Below, one piece after another: positions 1 through 5,221 of a DNA stretch of 5,254 nt (positions are counted from its first letter, which is position 1; every line of letters begins with the position of its first letter). Position numbers and translations under genes: made by a program. The DNA is from Myxococcaceae bacterium (GTDB taxonomy: Bacteria; Myxococcota; Myxococcia; Myxococcales; Myxococcaceae), in NCBI GenBank assembly GCA_018262385.1, contig JAGSPQ010001013.1, positions 2,219 through 7,472 of the forward strand, given 5' to 3'. The notes beneath the pieces were generated by a model. It was not told where the DNA came from. It worked only from the letters and a program-made list of their open reading frames with translations, and ran no database searches.

Positions 1-1
1 T

Positions 2-214
2 GGGCTTCCGGCTGAGAGCACGCATTGGGCTGAGAGCCACCCCCGTTCATCCCGAGAGCAGTCGAGGGACGGTGCCTTCCTCGCGCATCTCGCCTCCGAC
101 GACCTGGTGTGGCGCAACCCGGTCGCGCTCCAGCGGAAGCTGCAGGTGCTGTCCGCCCGCGAGAAGGCGCTGCACGACGACACCACGGTGGCGTTGCTGA
201 AGAGGAGCGCGTGA
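2..214 (+). CDS. PP2C-type protein phosphatase, C-terminal fragment
   Basis: An open frame runs from the window edge to a TGA at 212-214 and gives about 70 residues. Its last 48 or so look like the end of a PP2C (PPM) phosphatase: DGAFLAHLASDD, then a helix-like stretch, then HDDTTVALLKR. The final DD-T-V is the Asp pair typical of the last catalytic strand of PP2C enzymes, which remove phosphate from Ser/Thr using two metal ions. The kinase that follows starts inside the stop codon (TGATG, 212-216), so the two are probably translationally coupled and act on the same targets. The first 22 or so residues, encoded by 2-70, do not look like PP2C and include a repeat-like palindrome, so the gene may be disrupted or misassembled there. 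The catalytic core lies outside the window. The family call rests on one short motif plus the neighbours. Confidence 0.6.
   Translation, partial: GLPAESTHWAESHPRSSREQSRDGAFLAHLASDDLVWRNPVALQRKLQVLSAREKALHDDTTVALLKRSA
43..72. repeat. Repeat-like imperfect palindrome inside the phosphatase frame
   Basis: The 30 bases begin CCGTTCATCCCGAG and end TCGAGGGACGG. The outer arms (CCG/CGG and TCCC/GGGA) and the inner arms (CGA/TCG) can pair around a six-base loop with small bulges. From memory, the layout resembles the dispersed intergenic palindromes of the CCGTTCGTCCTGAG...TCGAAGGACGG type seen in many high-GC bacterial genomes. Just before it is a 10-bp direct repeat, GGCTGAGAGC, at 10-19 and 28-37. 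Only one copy of the palindrome is visible here, so calling it a dispersed repeat is inference. Confidence 0.35.
203..207 (+). promoter_or_regulatory. Ribosome binding site fixing the kinase start
   Basis: AGGAG sits six bases before the ATG at 214. It supports that start over the in-frame GTG at 109, which lies inside the phosphatase coding region and would add 35 arginine- and alanine-rich residues that resemble an out-of-frame translation. Confidence 0.7.
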
Positions 215-1983
215 TGGACCTCTTTCTCGAGAAGAAGAAGCTGCGGGTGACCGACGCCGATCTCCTCGGGGAGGGCGGCGAGGCGCGGGTCTACCGCTAC
301 CAGCAGCTCGCGCTGAAGGTGTTCCACCAGATCGACGCGCAGAAGATCGAGAAGCTGCTGAAGTTCCCCCGCGCGCTTCCCTCGGCGGTGGTGGGGCCGG
401 TGGGGCTGCTGCACGACAAGAAGGACGCGATCGTCGGCTACGCGATGCAGGCGGTGCCCGGCGCCGAAGAGCTCGCCCGGCTGTCGCAGCGGCGGTGGCG
501 CGAGGGCGCGGTCTCGAACGAGGCGGTGCAGCGGCTGTTTGCCAACCTGTGCACGGTGGTGGGCGAGGTGCACCGGGCCGGGGTGGTGATCGGCGACTTC
601 AACGACGGCAACGTGCTGTTCCGGGGCGAGGCGCCCTACCTGATCGACGCCGACTCGATGCAGTTCTCCGGGCTGCCGTGCAGCGTGGGTCACGAGCGCT
701 TCCTCGACCCGCGGCTGTACGGCGCCGATCTGTCGGCCGCGCCCCGCTTCGAGCCGGGCACCGACTGGTACGCCTGGAGCGTGCTGCTCTTCTCGAGCCT
801 GCTCTACGTCCACCCGTTCGGCGGCATCCACCCGAAGTACGCCACCCCGCTGCGCCGGGCGGAGGCGCGGCACAGCGTGCTGCGGGCGGACGTGACCTAC
901 CCGCGCCACGCGGTGCACTTCCGGGTGCTGCCGGACGACGCGCTGGGGTGGTTCGAGCGGGTGTTCGAGCAGGACGAGCGGAGCGCCGCTCCGCCGGCGG
1001 TGCTGGGGCTGAAGTGGAGCCGCTGCCCGTGCGGCCTCGAGCACGCCCGCGCGGTGTGTCCGGAGTGCCAGACGCTCGGGCCGGCGTCGACCCGCCAGGC
1101 GCTGCGCTCGCAAGGGCGCTGCACCGCCCGCACCGTCTTCCGCACCACCGGCCGGGTGCTCGCGGCGGCGATGCGGGGGGGGCTGCGTTACGTCTACGAA
1201 GAAGGTGGCGTGGTGCGACGGGAAGACGGCGCCGAGGTGATGCACGGCGCGGTGCCGGCGGGGACGCGGTTCTTCATCGGCGGCGCGAGCACCTGGATCG
1301 CGGACGTGCGCGGCTCGGTGGTGCGGGTCGATGGTGGCGGCGTGGCCGAGCGGACCTCGACCGGGGTGCGCGGGACCTCGCCGGTGTTCGCCGCCTCGTC
1401 TTCGGCCGCCTACCGCACCGAAGGCGAGTGGCTGCTCGACGAGGTGACCGGCGCGCGGGTCGGCCAGGTGCTCGAGGGCCAGACCTGGATCTGGACGGGC
1501 GAGCGGCTGGGGTTCGGCTTCTACCGGGCGGGCGGCTTCACCTTCGCCTTCCTCGTCCAGCCGGGCCGCGCGGGCCTGCGGGAAGTGAAGCTGCCGCACC
1601 TCAAAGGACGGCTGGTCGACGCCGAGGCGGTGTTCGACGACGCCCACGTGCTGCTGTCGTACGTGCTCGAGGTCGACGGGAAAGAGACCACCTTCCTCTG
1701 GCTGTTCGGCGCCGACGGGACGCTGCGCGCGCAGGCCAGCGGCCCGAGCAGCGAGCGGATGTTCGCCGGAGCCCGCGGGCGGGCGCTGCTGCATGGCCGG
1801 GTCGTCGCCGCCACCGACCAGGGACTGCTGTCGTTGAAGGCCGATGGGGGCCGGTTGGTCGAAGGGACGCTGTTCGCAGACACCGAGCCGTTCGTCAGTG
1901 CGGGTGACGAGCTGTACCCGCAATCCGATGGAAGCCTCTACGCCGTCGGCACCCGTGAAGTCGTGCAGTTGACGCTGTCTTGA
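214..1983 (+). CDS. Atypical Ser/Thr protein kinase with zinc-ribbon-like motif and beta-rich C-terminal domain
   Basis: 589 aa, cytoplasmic, with no signal peptide or membrane segment. Residues about 12-255 form a kinase-like domain: glycine-rich loop GEGGEARVY (19-27), ATP-anchoring lysine in LALKVF (K35), catalytic loop GDFNDGNVLF (D128, N133), and metal-binding DAD (D145) in place of DFG. The HRD histidine is replaced by glycine, as in the YegI-like kinases of TerY-P type systems. All residues needed for phosphotransfer are present, so activity is likely. A CxC...CxxC cluster (C271, C273, C282, C285) looks like a zinc ribbon. Residues about 310-589 are strand-rich with repeated Gly, Trp and Asp turns (GQTWIWTGE, LGFGFYRAGG) and may form a beta-propeller-like domain for ligand or partner binding; that fold is inferred. 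The start overlaps the phosphatase stop by one base, and the hydrolase follows 15 nt after the stop, so they should be co-transcribed. The kinase call is firm; its targets are unknown. Confidence 0.85.
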   Translation: MDLFLEKKKLRVTDADLLGEGGEARVYRYQQLALKVFHQIDAQKIEKLLKFPRALPSAVVGPVGLLHDKKDAIVGYAMQAVPGAEELARLSQRRWREGAVSNEAVQRLFANLCTVVGEVHRAGVVIGDFNDGNVLFRGEAPYLIDADSMQFSGLPCSVGHERFLDPRLYGADLSAAPRFEPGTDWYAWSVLLFSSLLYVHPFGGIHPKYATPLRRAEARHSVLRADVTYPRHAVHFRVLPDDALGWFERVFEQDERSAAPPAVLGLKWSRCPCGLEHARAVCPECQTLGPASTRQALRSQGRCTARTVFRTTGRVLAAAMRGGLRYVYEEGGVVRREDGAEVMHGAVPAGTRFFIGGASTWIADVRGSVVRVDGGGVAERTSTGVRGTSPVFAASSSAAYRTEGEWLLDEVTGARVGQVLEGQTWIWTGERLGFGFYRAGGFTFAFLVQPGRAGLREVKLPHLKGRLVDAEAVFDDAHVLLSYVLEVDGKETTFLWLFGADGTLRAQASGPSSERMFAGARGRALLHGRVVAATDQGLLSLKADGGRLVEGTLFADTEPFVSAGDELYPQSDGSLYAVGTREVVQLTLS

Positions 1984-1998
1984 ACAAAGGAGAACGCC

Positions 1999-2961
1999 AT
2001 GAGCTTGCCCTTGCCTGAGTTCTACGATCCGAAGCAGGTGTCCCAGCTGTTCCTCGAGCGCGGCGGGCGGGTGGCCGACTCGGCCGAGGCGTACGCGAAG
2101 AAGCACGGGATCAAGCCGGCGGGCCAGGACAAGTTCCGGATCGCCGCGTTCGGGATCGACGTCCAGGTCGGCTTCTGCACTCCCGGCGCGAGCCTGTTCG
2201 TCCCCGGGGCGGTCGAGGACACCACCCGCACCGTCGAGTGGATGTACCGGAACCTCGACAAGATCAGCGGGCTGTTCTTCTCGATGGACACCCACCGGGT
2301 GTTCCAGATCTTCCACCCCGCGTGGTGGGTCGACGCCAATGGCAACCACCCGCCTCCGCTGACCCCGGTGTTCTACGAAGAGGTGCGGGCCGGAAAGTGG
2401 ACCGCGGTGTCGCACCCGCGCGAGTCGCTCGAGTACTGCAAGAAGCTCGAGACGAGCGGGAAGTACGTGCTGCCGTACCACACGCTGCTGGGGGGGCTTT
2501 CTCACTCGCTGGTCCCGGCGATGATGGAGGCGGCGCTGTTCCACGCCCACGCGCGCAAGCACCAGACCCACTTCGAGACCAAGGGCACCCACGCGATGAC
2601 CGAGAACTACTCGGTGCTCTCGCCCGAGGTGACCGAGGTCGGCGGCCAGGTGGTCGGCGGGTTCAACACCCCGTTCTTCAAGATGCTGATGGAGTACGAC
2701 CGGGTCTACGTCTTCGGCCAGGCGAAGAGCCACTGCGTGCTGTCGACCCTCAACGACATCCAGGCCCACCTGCAGCAGACGGATCCGAAGCTGGCGGAGA
2801 AGATCTGGATCCTGGAGGACGCGATGAGCCCGGTGCCGGCGCCGCCGCTGAGCCCGCTGCCCGACATGCTCGACTTCCCGAAGATCGCCGAGCGCGGAAT
2901 CGAGCAGTGGCGAAAGGCGGGGATGAACGTGGTGAAGACCAGCGACGCCGTCGTTCCGTAG
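1999..2961 (+). CDS. Nicotinamidase/isochorismatase-fold cysteine hydrolase
   Basis: 320 aa, soluble. The ATG follows AAAGGAG (1986-1992) at six-base spacing. All nicotinamidase-type active-site positions can be placed: nucleophile-activating D54 in GIDVQVGF, metal ligands D97 and H99 in SMDTH, H106 in IFHPAWW and H161 in LPYH, K195 in ETKGTHAMTENYS, and C246 in GQAKSHCVLS. Such enzymes hydrolyse amides through a Cys thioester; the best-known reaction is nicotinamide to nicotinate plus ammonia in NAD salvage. It is longer than the usual 180-220 aa. There are 53 residues before the first Asp (usually about 7), about 40 extra between H106 and H161, and a tail of about 60 residues after the Cys. 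It sits between the kinase and vWA genes, so it is probably part of the same system. Fold and catalytic competence are well supported, but the substrate is not: nicotinamide is only the default guess. Confidence 0.88.
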   Translation: MSLPLPEFYDPKQVSQLFLERGGRVADSAEAYAKKHGIKPAGQDKFRIAAFGIDVQVGFCTPGASLFVPGAVEDTTRTVEWMYRNLDKISGLFFSMDTHRVFQIFHPAWWVDANGNHPPPLTPVFYEEVRAGKWTAVSHPRESLEYCKKLETSGKYVLPYHTLLGGLSHSLVPAMMEAALFHAHARKHQTHFETKGTHAMTENYSVLSPEVTEVGGQVVGGFNTPFFKMLMEYDRVYVFGQAKSHCVLSTLNDIQAHLQQTDPKLAEKIWILEDAMSPVPAPPLSPLPDMLDFPKIAERGIEQWRKAGMNVVKTSDAVVP

Positions 2962-2996
2962 CCGTTCCCTCGAATGAAGCAGCTTGTTCAACCCAC

Positions 2997-3022
2997 CTCT
3001 CGGGCATGGGTGTGCCCGAGAG
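2997..3022 (+). promoter_or_regulatory. Perfect 10-bp inverted repeat before the vWA gene
   Basis: CTCTCGGGCA (2997-3006) and TGCCCGAGAG (3013-3022) are exact reverse complements around the loop TGGGTG. The stem lies in the 81-nt spacer between the hydrolase stop and the vWA start. It leaves the vWA ribosome binding site (3032-3035) free and has no T-run after it, so it is not a standard intrinsic terminator. It could stabilise or partly attenuate the transcript so that the vWA protein is made at a different level, or be an operator. Confidence 0.55.
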
Positions 3023-3031
3023 CTCACCAGC

Positions 3032-3035
3032 GGAG
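3032..3035 (+). promoter_or_regulatory. Ribosome binding site fixing the vWA start
   Basis: GGAG lies seven bases before the ATG at 3043. This favours that start over the in-frame ATG at 2974, which would place 23 unrelated residues across the hairpin. Confidence 0.6.
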
Positions 3036-3042
3036 CACCACA

Positions 3043-3788
3043 ATGAAAGGCGACGACCTGACGGGGCTGTTGGCAGGAGCGGTGACCAGCGGCGTGCTCT
3101 CGGCGCAGAGCAGCTCGCTGATCACCGGCAACCTGGGAAAGGTGGTGATCGCCGGAGCGGCCGGCAAAGCGCTGGAGGACATCGTGGCCAGCGACGTGAC
3201 GCTGATCACGGTGTTGATCGACGCCAGCTCGAGCATCAAGGGCCGGGGGCTCGAGCAGGCGGTGCGCGACGGGCAGAACCACCTGATCGACGCCTTCGCC
3301 GGCTCGAAGCAGAAGGACGCGATCCTGATGGCGCTGTGGACGTTAGCGATGCGGTGAGGCTCGATGCGAAGAACTATCAGGGCGCGGGGGCGACCCGGCT
3401 CTACGACACCTGGTGCGACGCCCTGGCCGCCAACGTCGCCTACGCCCAGCGGCTGCGCGATGGGGGCACTCCGGCCCGCAGCGTGGTGGTGGTGATCACC
3501 GACGGGGAGGACGTCGGCAGCAGCCGCACCGCAGGAAATTGCGCGCGGCTGTCGAAGGATCTGCTGGCGAGCGAGCAGTTCGTGCTCGCCTTCGTCGGGG
3601 TCGGCAGCGACGTCGACTTCCACAAGGTGGCGAAGACGATGGGCGTGCCCGACGGGTGCGTGCTGGTGCAGCAGAACGCGACCGCGAGCACGCTGCGGGC
3701 AGCGTTCCAGCTCGTCAGCCAGTCGGCGATTCGCGCCAGCCAGGGGAAGATCGCGCCCGGAGCGGCGGCCGGGTTCTTCATCCCGTAG
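3043..3788 (+). pseudogene. von Willebrand factor A (vWA) domain protein, frame broken near 3344
   Basis: The first part (3043-3357, 104 aa) carries the beta-1 strand and MIDAS motif LITVLIDASSS (D60, S62, S64), then GLEQAVRDGQNHLIDAF and the second strand AILMALWT, and soon hits TGA. The matching C-terminal half continues in another frame from about 3345 to TAG at 3788. It holds the MIDAS threonine in GAGATRLYD (T at 3393-3395), VVVVITDGEDVGS (D at 3501-3503), the strand FVLAFVGVGSDVDF, and the tail AFQLVSQSAIRASQ. Joined, they make one cytoplasmic metal-binding vWA domain of about 248 aa with all MIDAS residues. Adding one base after 3344 restores WTFSDAVRLDAKNYQ. The distance from MIDAS D to T is then only about 58 residues, where about 70 is usual, so roughly 13 residues (about 37-40 nt) may be missing. 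It is the last gene of the kinase group and the likely scaffold partner. Genuine mutation and assembly error are both possible. Confidence 0.8.
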
Positions 3789-3886
3789 CCGGTTGGCTTC
3801 CGCGAAATGATCAACGTCCCGATGGGCCGTCGCGCGAGTTCGTCGGCGGGCGGGCGGTCGGGTTCGGGAGCGAGGCCTAAAGCGGA

Positions 3887-4201
3887 TCAGAGGTTCACAG
3901 CGCCGAGCGACTGTGCCTCAGCCGGCCTGCGCACCGACAGGGTGTGGGCCCCGCGCTCGGCAGGAATCCGATCGGCCAGCAGCAAGAACTCGGGGCCGTT
4001 GGACGGAACGAGGATCCGCGGAGCGTCGCCCGGATCGACCAGCCGCCCCTCGAGCTGCAGGCACTTCGCCGCCAGCTCCGGCGGCAGCGGGATACCAGCC
4101 TCGCCTCGATCAGGGCCTCGTCGGACAACGGCGCCGGCGTGAAGCTGTGCAGCCGTTCCAGTGCACCGGGTGGCGGGCCAGTACAACCCAGACCCGGCCA
4201 C
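3887..4201 (-). pseudogene. Unknown protein, C-terminal part, frame broken near 4096-4104
   Basis: The minus strand from about 4096 to the TGA at 3887-3889 reads as believable protein: GIPLPPELAAKCLQLEG, then RLVDPGDAPRILVPSNG, PEFLLLADRIPAERGAH and a short tail. Just upstream the coherent frame differs: LERLHSFTPAPLSDEALIEA, ending near 4102. Adding one base around 4096-4104 joins them as EALIEARLGIPLPPEL. Above about 4165 no single frame is convincing; pieces such as KFALAAFPRAPSLAPEA (near 4250) and VLGGRVWVVLARHPVHW are in different frames, so the 5' part seems degraded or wrongly read. The 5' boundary given is the GTG that opens the downstream frame and is not a trusted start. I recognise no family. 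It points towards the vWA gene, 98 nt away, with no clear terminator between them. Confidence 0.45.
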
Positions 4202-4270
4202 CCAGAACGCCCCGCTTCTGGTGCGAGGCTGGGGGCCCGGGGGAACGCGGCCAGGGCGAACTTTACGCGG

Positions 4271-4302
4271 TAACGCGTTAGCCCTAATGACTCCTTAGGG
4301 CT
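4271..4302. promoter_or_regulatory. Two adjacent palindromes in a divergent intergenic stretch
   Basis: TAACGCGTTA (4271-4280) is a perfect 10-bp palindrome, extended imperfectly by GG on the left and GCC on the right. Sharing its last base, AGCCCTAA (4280-4287) and TTAGGGCT (4295-4302) form a perfect 8-bp inverted repeat around seven bases. The surroundings (about 4260-4320) are more AT-rich than the rest of the window. The minus-strand gene reads away to the left and a plus-strand ORF to the right, so operators or a promoter region are plausible. No -35/-10 pair can be assigned with confidence. Confidence 0.4.
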
Positions 4303-4355
4303 TGGACGTTTTGCGCTTAAGTTCGCCCCGGCCACGGTCCGCCGGGGTCCACCCC

Positions 4356-4613
4356 GTGCCCAGTGGCCAGGAAAAGCCTCGCGCCGGCCTGGCCGCGGGC
4401 CGCCTCGCCGTCTTCCTCCAGTTCCTCGGTGCAACGAACCGCGTGCTCGACAGCCTCGACCCGTACGTTCCGCGCTCGGCCTGCTACTTCGACAGCCGAG
4501 ACCGAACGAAGGGCGGTGCGAGCGTCTCCCGATGGAGCGTGATCGTTCCGAAAGCCCTGCTGCGCCAGATCAAGTCAGGAAAGACCGCCGAACCCTGGAC
4601 CTACGCCAGCTAG
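4356..4613 (+). CDS. Hypothetical protein, possibly partial
   Basis: About 85 aa from a GTG preceded by GGGG at eight bases; the frame is open from 4299, with a TTG at 4302 as the alternative start. From about 4380 the codons have the strong third-position G/C bias of the neighbouring genes, and the translation is balanced: RLAVFLQFLGATNRVLDSLD, then YVPRSACYFDSRD, then SRWSVIVPKALLRQIKSGK and TAEPWTYAS. No membrane segment, signal peptide or known motif is seen. The first 18 or so residues from the TTG look non-coding, so the true 5' end may be lost. It stops seven bases before the end of the opposing lipoprotein gene. The minus strand here also has an open stretch (near EAVEHAVRCTEELEEDG), so the coding strand is not certain. 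Function unknown. Confidence 0.4.
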   Translation: MPSGQEKPRAGLAAGRLAVFLQFLGATNRVLDSLDPYVPRSACYFDSRDRTKGGASVSRWSVIVPKALLRQIKSGKTAEPWTYAS

Positions 4614-4619
4614 ACCGGC

Positions 4620-4970
4620 CTAAAGCGGGGCGAGGAGCGGCGTTCCGAGGAGCGGCTCACAGTGCCAACCGGTGCGCGCGCGTGCGCCGCATTTGGAAAT
4701 GGGCTGACCGTCGAGGGAGATTTCCCAGCTGAAGTGACCGGTGCGATCAGCCGTCGCGGAGGGCCCCGCGAGCACGCGCGACTCTTCCATCCACCGCGGA
4801 ACTGCATCCGCCAGGCGATTGGCGGCAGCAGATTCCTCTTTGCACGACTCACAAGGCTCTGGGCGGTTGGCGAGCGAGGGCGCGACCACCAACGCGAACA
4901 AAGCGGCAGGAACGCAGCCCTGGGTGAACAGCGCGGCAAAGGAAATCACCAAGAGAATCCTCTTGCTCAT
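4620..4970 (-). CDS. Small putative lipoprotein with paired cysteines
   Basis: 116 aa on the minus strand. The N-terminus MSKRILLVISFAALFTQGC is a lipoprotein-type signal: basic start, hydrophobic core, and C19 in a loose lipobox (TQGC). Val at +2 rather than Asp suggests outer-membrane sorting by the enterobacterial rule. A second hydrophobic stretch (20-34) follows directly, so a membrane anchor is an alternative. The mature part has CESC (C40, C43) plus C94 and C104, which could form disulphides or bind metal, and a patch GHFSWEISLDG (78-88). The ATG at 4970 has only a weak GGGA eight bases upstream, but a sigma-54-like promoter lies at 5021-5036. The 3' end contains a 15-nt-period repeat giving PLLGT-PLLAP. 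I do not recognise the family and infer no function beyond envelope location. Confidence 0.7.
   Translation of the reverse strand: MSKRILLVISFAALFTQGCVPAALFALVVAPSLANRPEPCESCKEESAAANRLADAVPRWMEESRVLAGPSATADRTGHFSWEISLDGQPISKCGARARTGWHCEPLLGTPLLAPL
4631..4656. repeat. 11-bp direct repeat with 15-nt period in the lipoprotein 3' end
   Basis: CGAGGAGCGGC occurs at 4631-4641 and 4646-4656. The 15-nt period keeps the lipoprotein frame and explains its repetitive C-terminus PLLGTPLLAPL. It probably arose by local slippage. Confidence 0.6.
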
Positions 4971-5020
4971 TTTGTTGGTCCCATCAGCGGCCGGCGCTCA
5001 CGCCTCTTGCCCGGCCGCCC

Positions 5021-5036
5021 AGCACCAACAGTGCCA
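5021..5036 (-). promoter_or_regulatory. Candidate sigma-54 (-24/-12) promoter of the lipoprotein gene
   Basis: The minus strand reads TGGCACTGTTGGTGCT. Against the sigma-54 consensus TGGCACG-N4-TTGCW it keeps TGGCAC, TGC and the final W, with two mismatches, and the invariant GG and GC are exactly ten bases apart. Transcription would begin near 5010, about 40 nt before the ATG at 4970. If real, an enhancer-binding activator would be required; no activator gene or binding site can be identified in the window. Confidence 0.45.
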
Positions 5037-5164
5037 GCCGAATGGTTCAATAATTTGGGGATTTGGCGGTGGTGCATGCGCGCGCACTCCGCAGGTGTGG
5101 CATCGCCATGACACCCGGTTCATGGTTCGGCTCGGTCGCACGGATTTGGAACCCGGCATGCGGG

Positions 5165-5196
5165 CGGGCGCCTTCCCCTCTCGAGGAAGACGCCCG
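5165..5196 (-). terminator. Hairpin downstream of the minus-strand gene at the window edge
   Basis: CGGGCG (5165-5170) pairs with CGCCCG (5191-5196), and after one mismatch CTTCC (5172-5176) pairs with GGAAG (5185-5189) around an eight-base loop. It lies 25 bases past the TAA of the minus-strand gene, the right place for its terminator. There is no T-run on the minus-strand side; the plus-strand side is followed by pyrimidine-rich TTCCTTCTCC. It may therefore be a transcript-end stem without a U-tract. Confidence 0.45.
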
Positions 5197-5221
5197 TTCC
5201 TTCTCCAGACTCACCCCGATT

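Noticed and set aside
495..1907. 470-residue arginine- and alanine-rich frame on the + strand
   Set aside because: It is an out-of-frame reading of the kinase gene with the low-complexity composition typical of GC-rich shadows.
3338..3350. Programmed -1 frameshift that would join the vWA halves
   Set aside because: No X-XXY-YYZ slippery heptamer or following strong stem is visible, and the short MIDAS spacing points to a deletion instead.
3024..3623. 199-residue open frame on the minus strand
   Set aside because: It is opposite the vWA coding sequence, whose motifs are unmistakable. Long antisense frames are expected at this GC content.
2238..3788. A single 516-residue frame across the hydrolase and vWA genes
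   Set aside because: Only its last part (from about 3345) encodes recognisable vWA sequence. The earlier part is an out-of-frame reading of the hydrolase.
3874..4628. 12-bp direct repeat GGCCTAAAGCGG at 3874-3885 and 4617-4628, near the ends of two minus-strand genes
   Set aside because: One 12-bp match is expected by chance in a GC-biased window this size. There are no flanking inverted repeats or target-site duplication to suggest a mobile element.
4672..4690. Alternating GTGCGCGCGCGTGCGC tract, possible Z-DNA
   Set aside because: It lies inside the lipoprotein coding sequence and is explained by arginine/alanine codons in a GC-rich genome.
5085..5165. Possible tRNA on the minus strand (GGGTTCCAAATCC resembles a T-arm)
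   Set aside because: The position after TTC is not a purine, and no matching acceptor, D or anticodon arms can be drawn.
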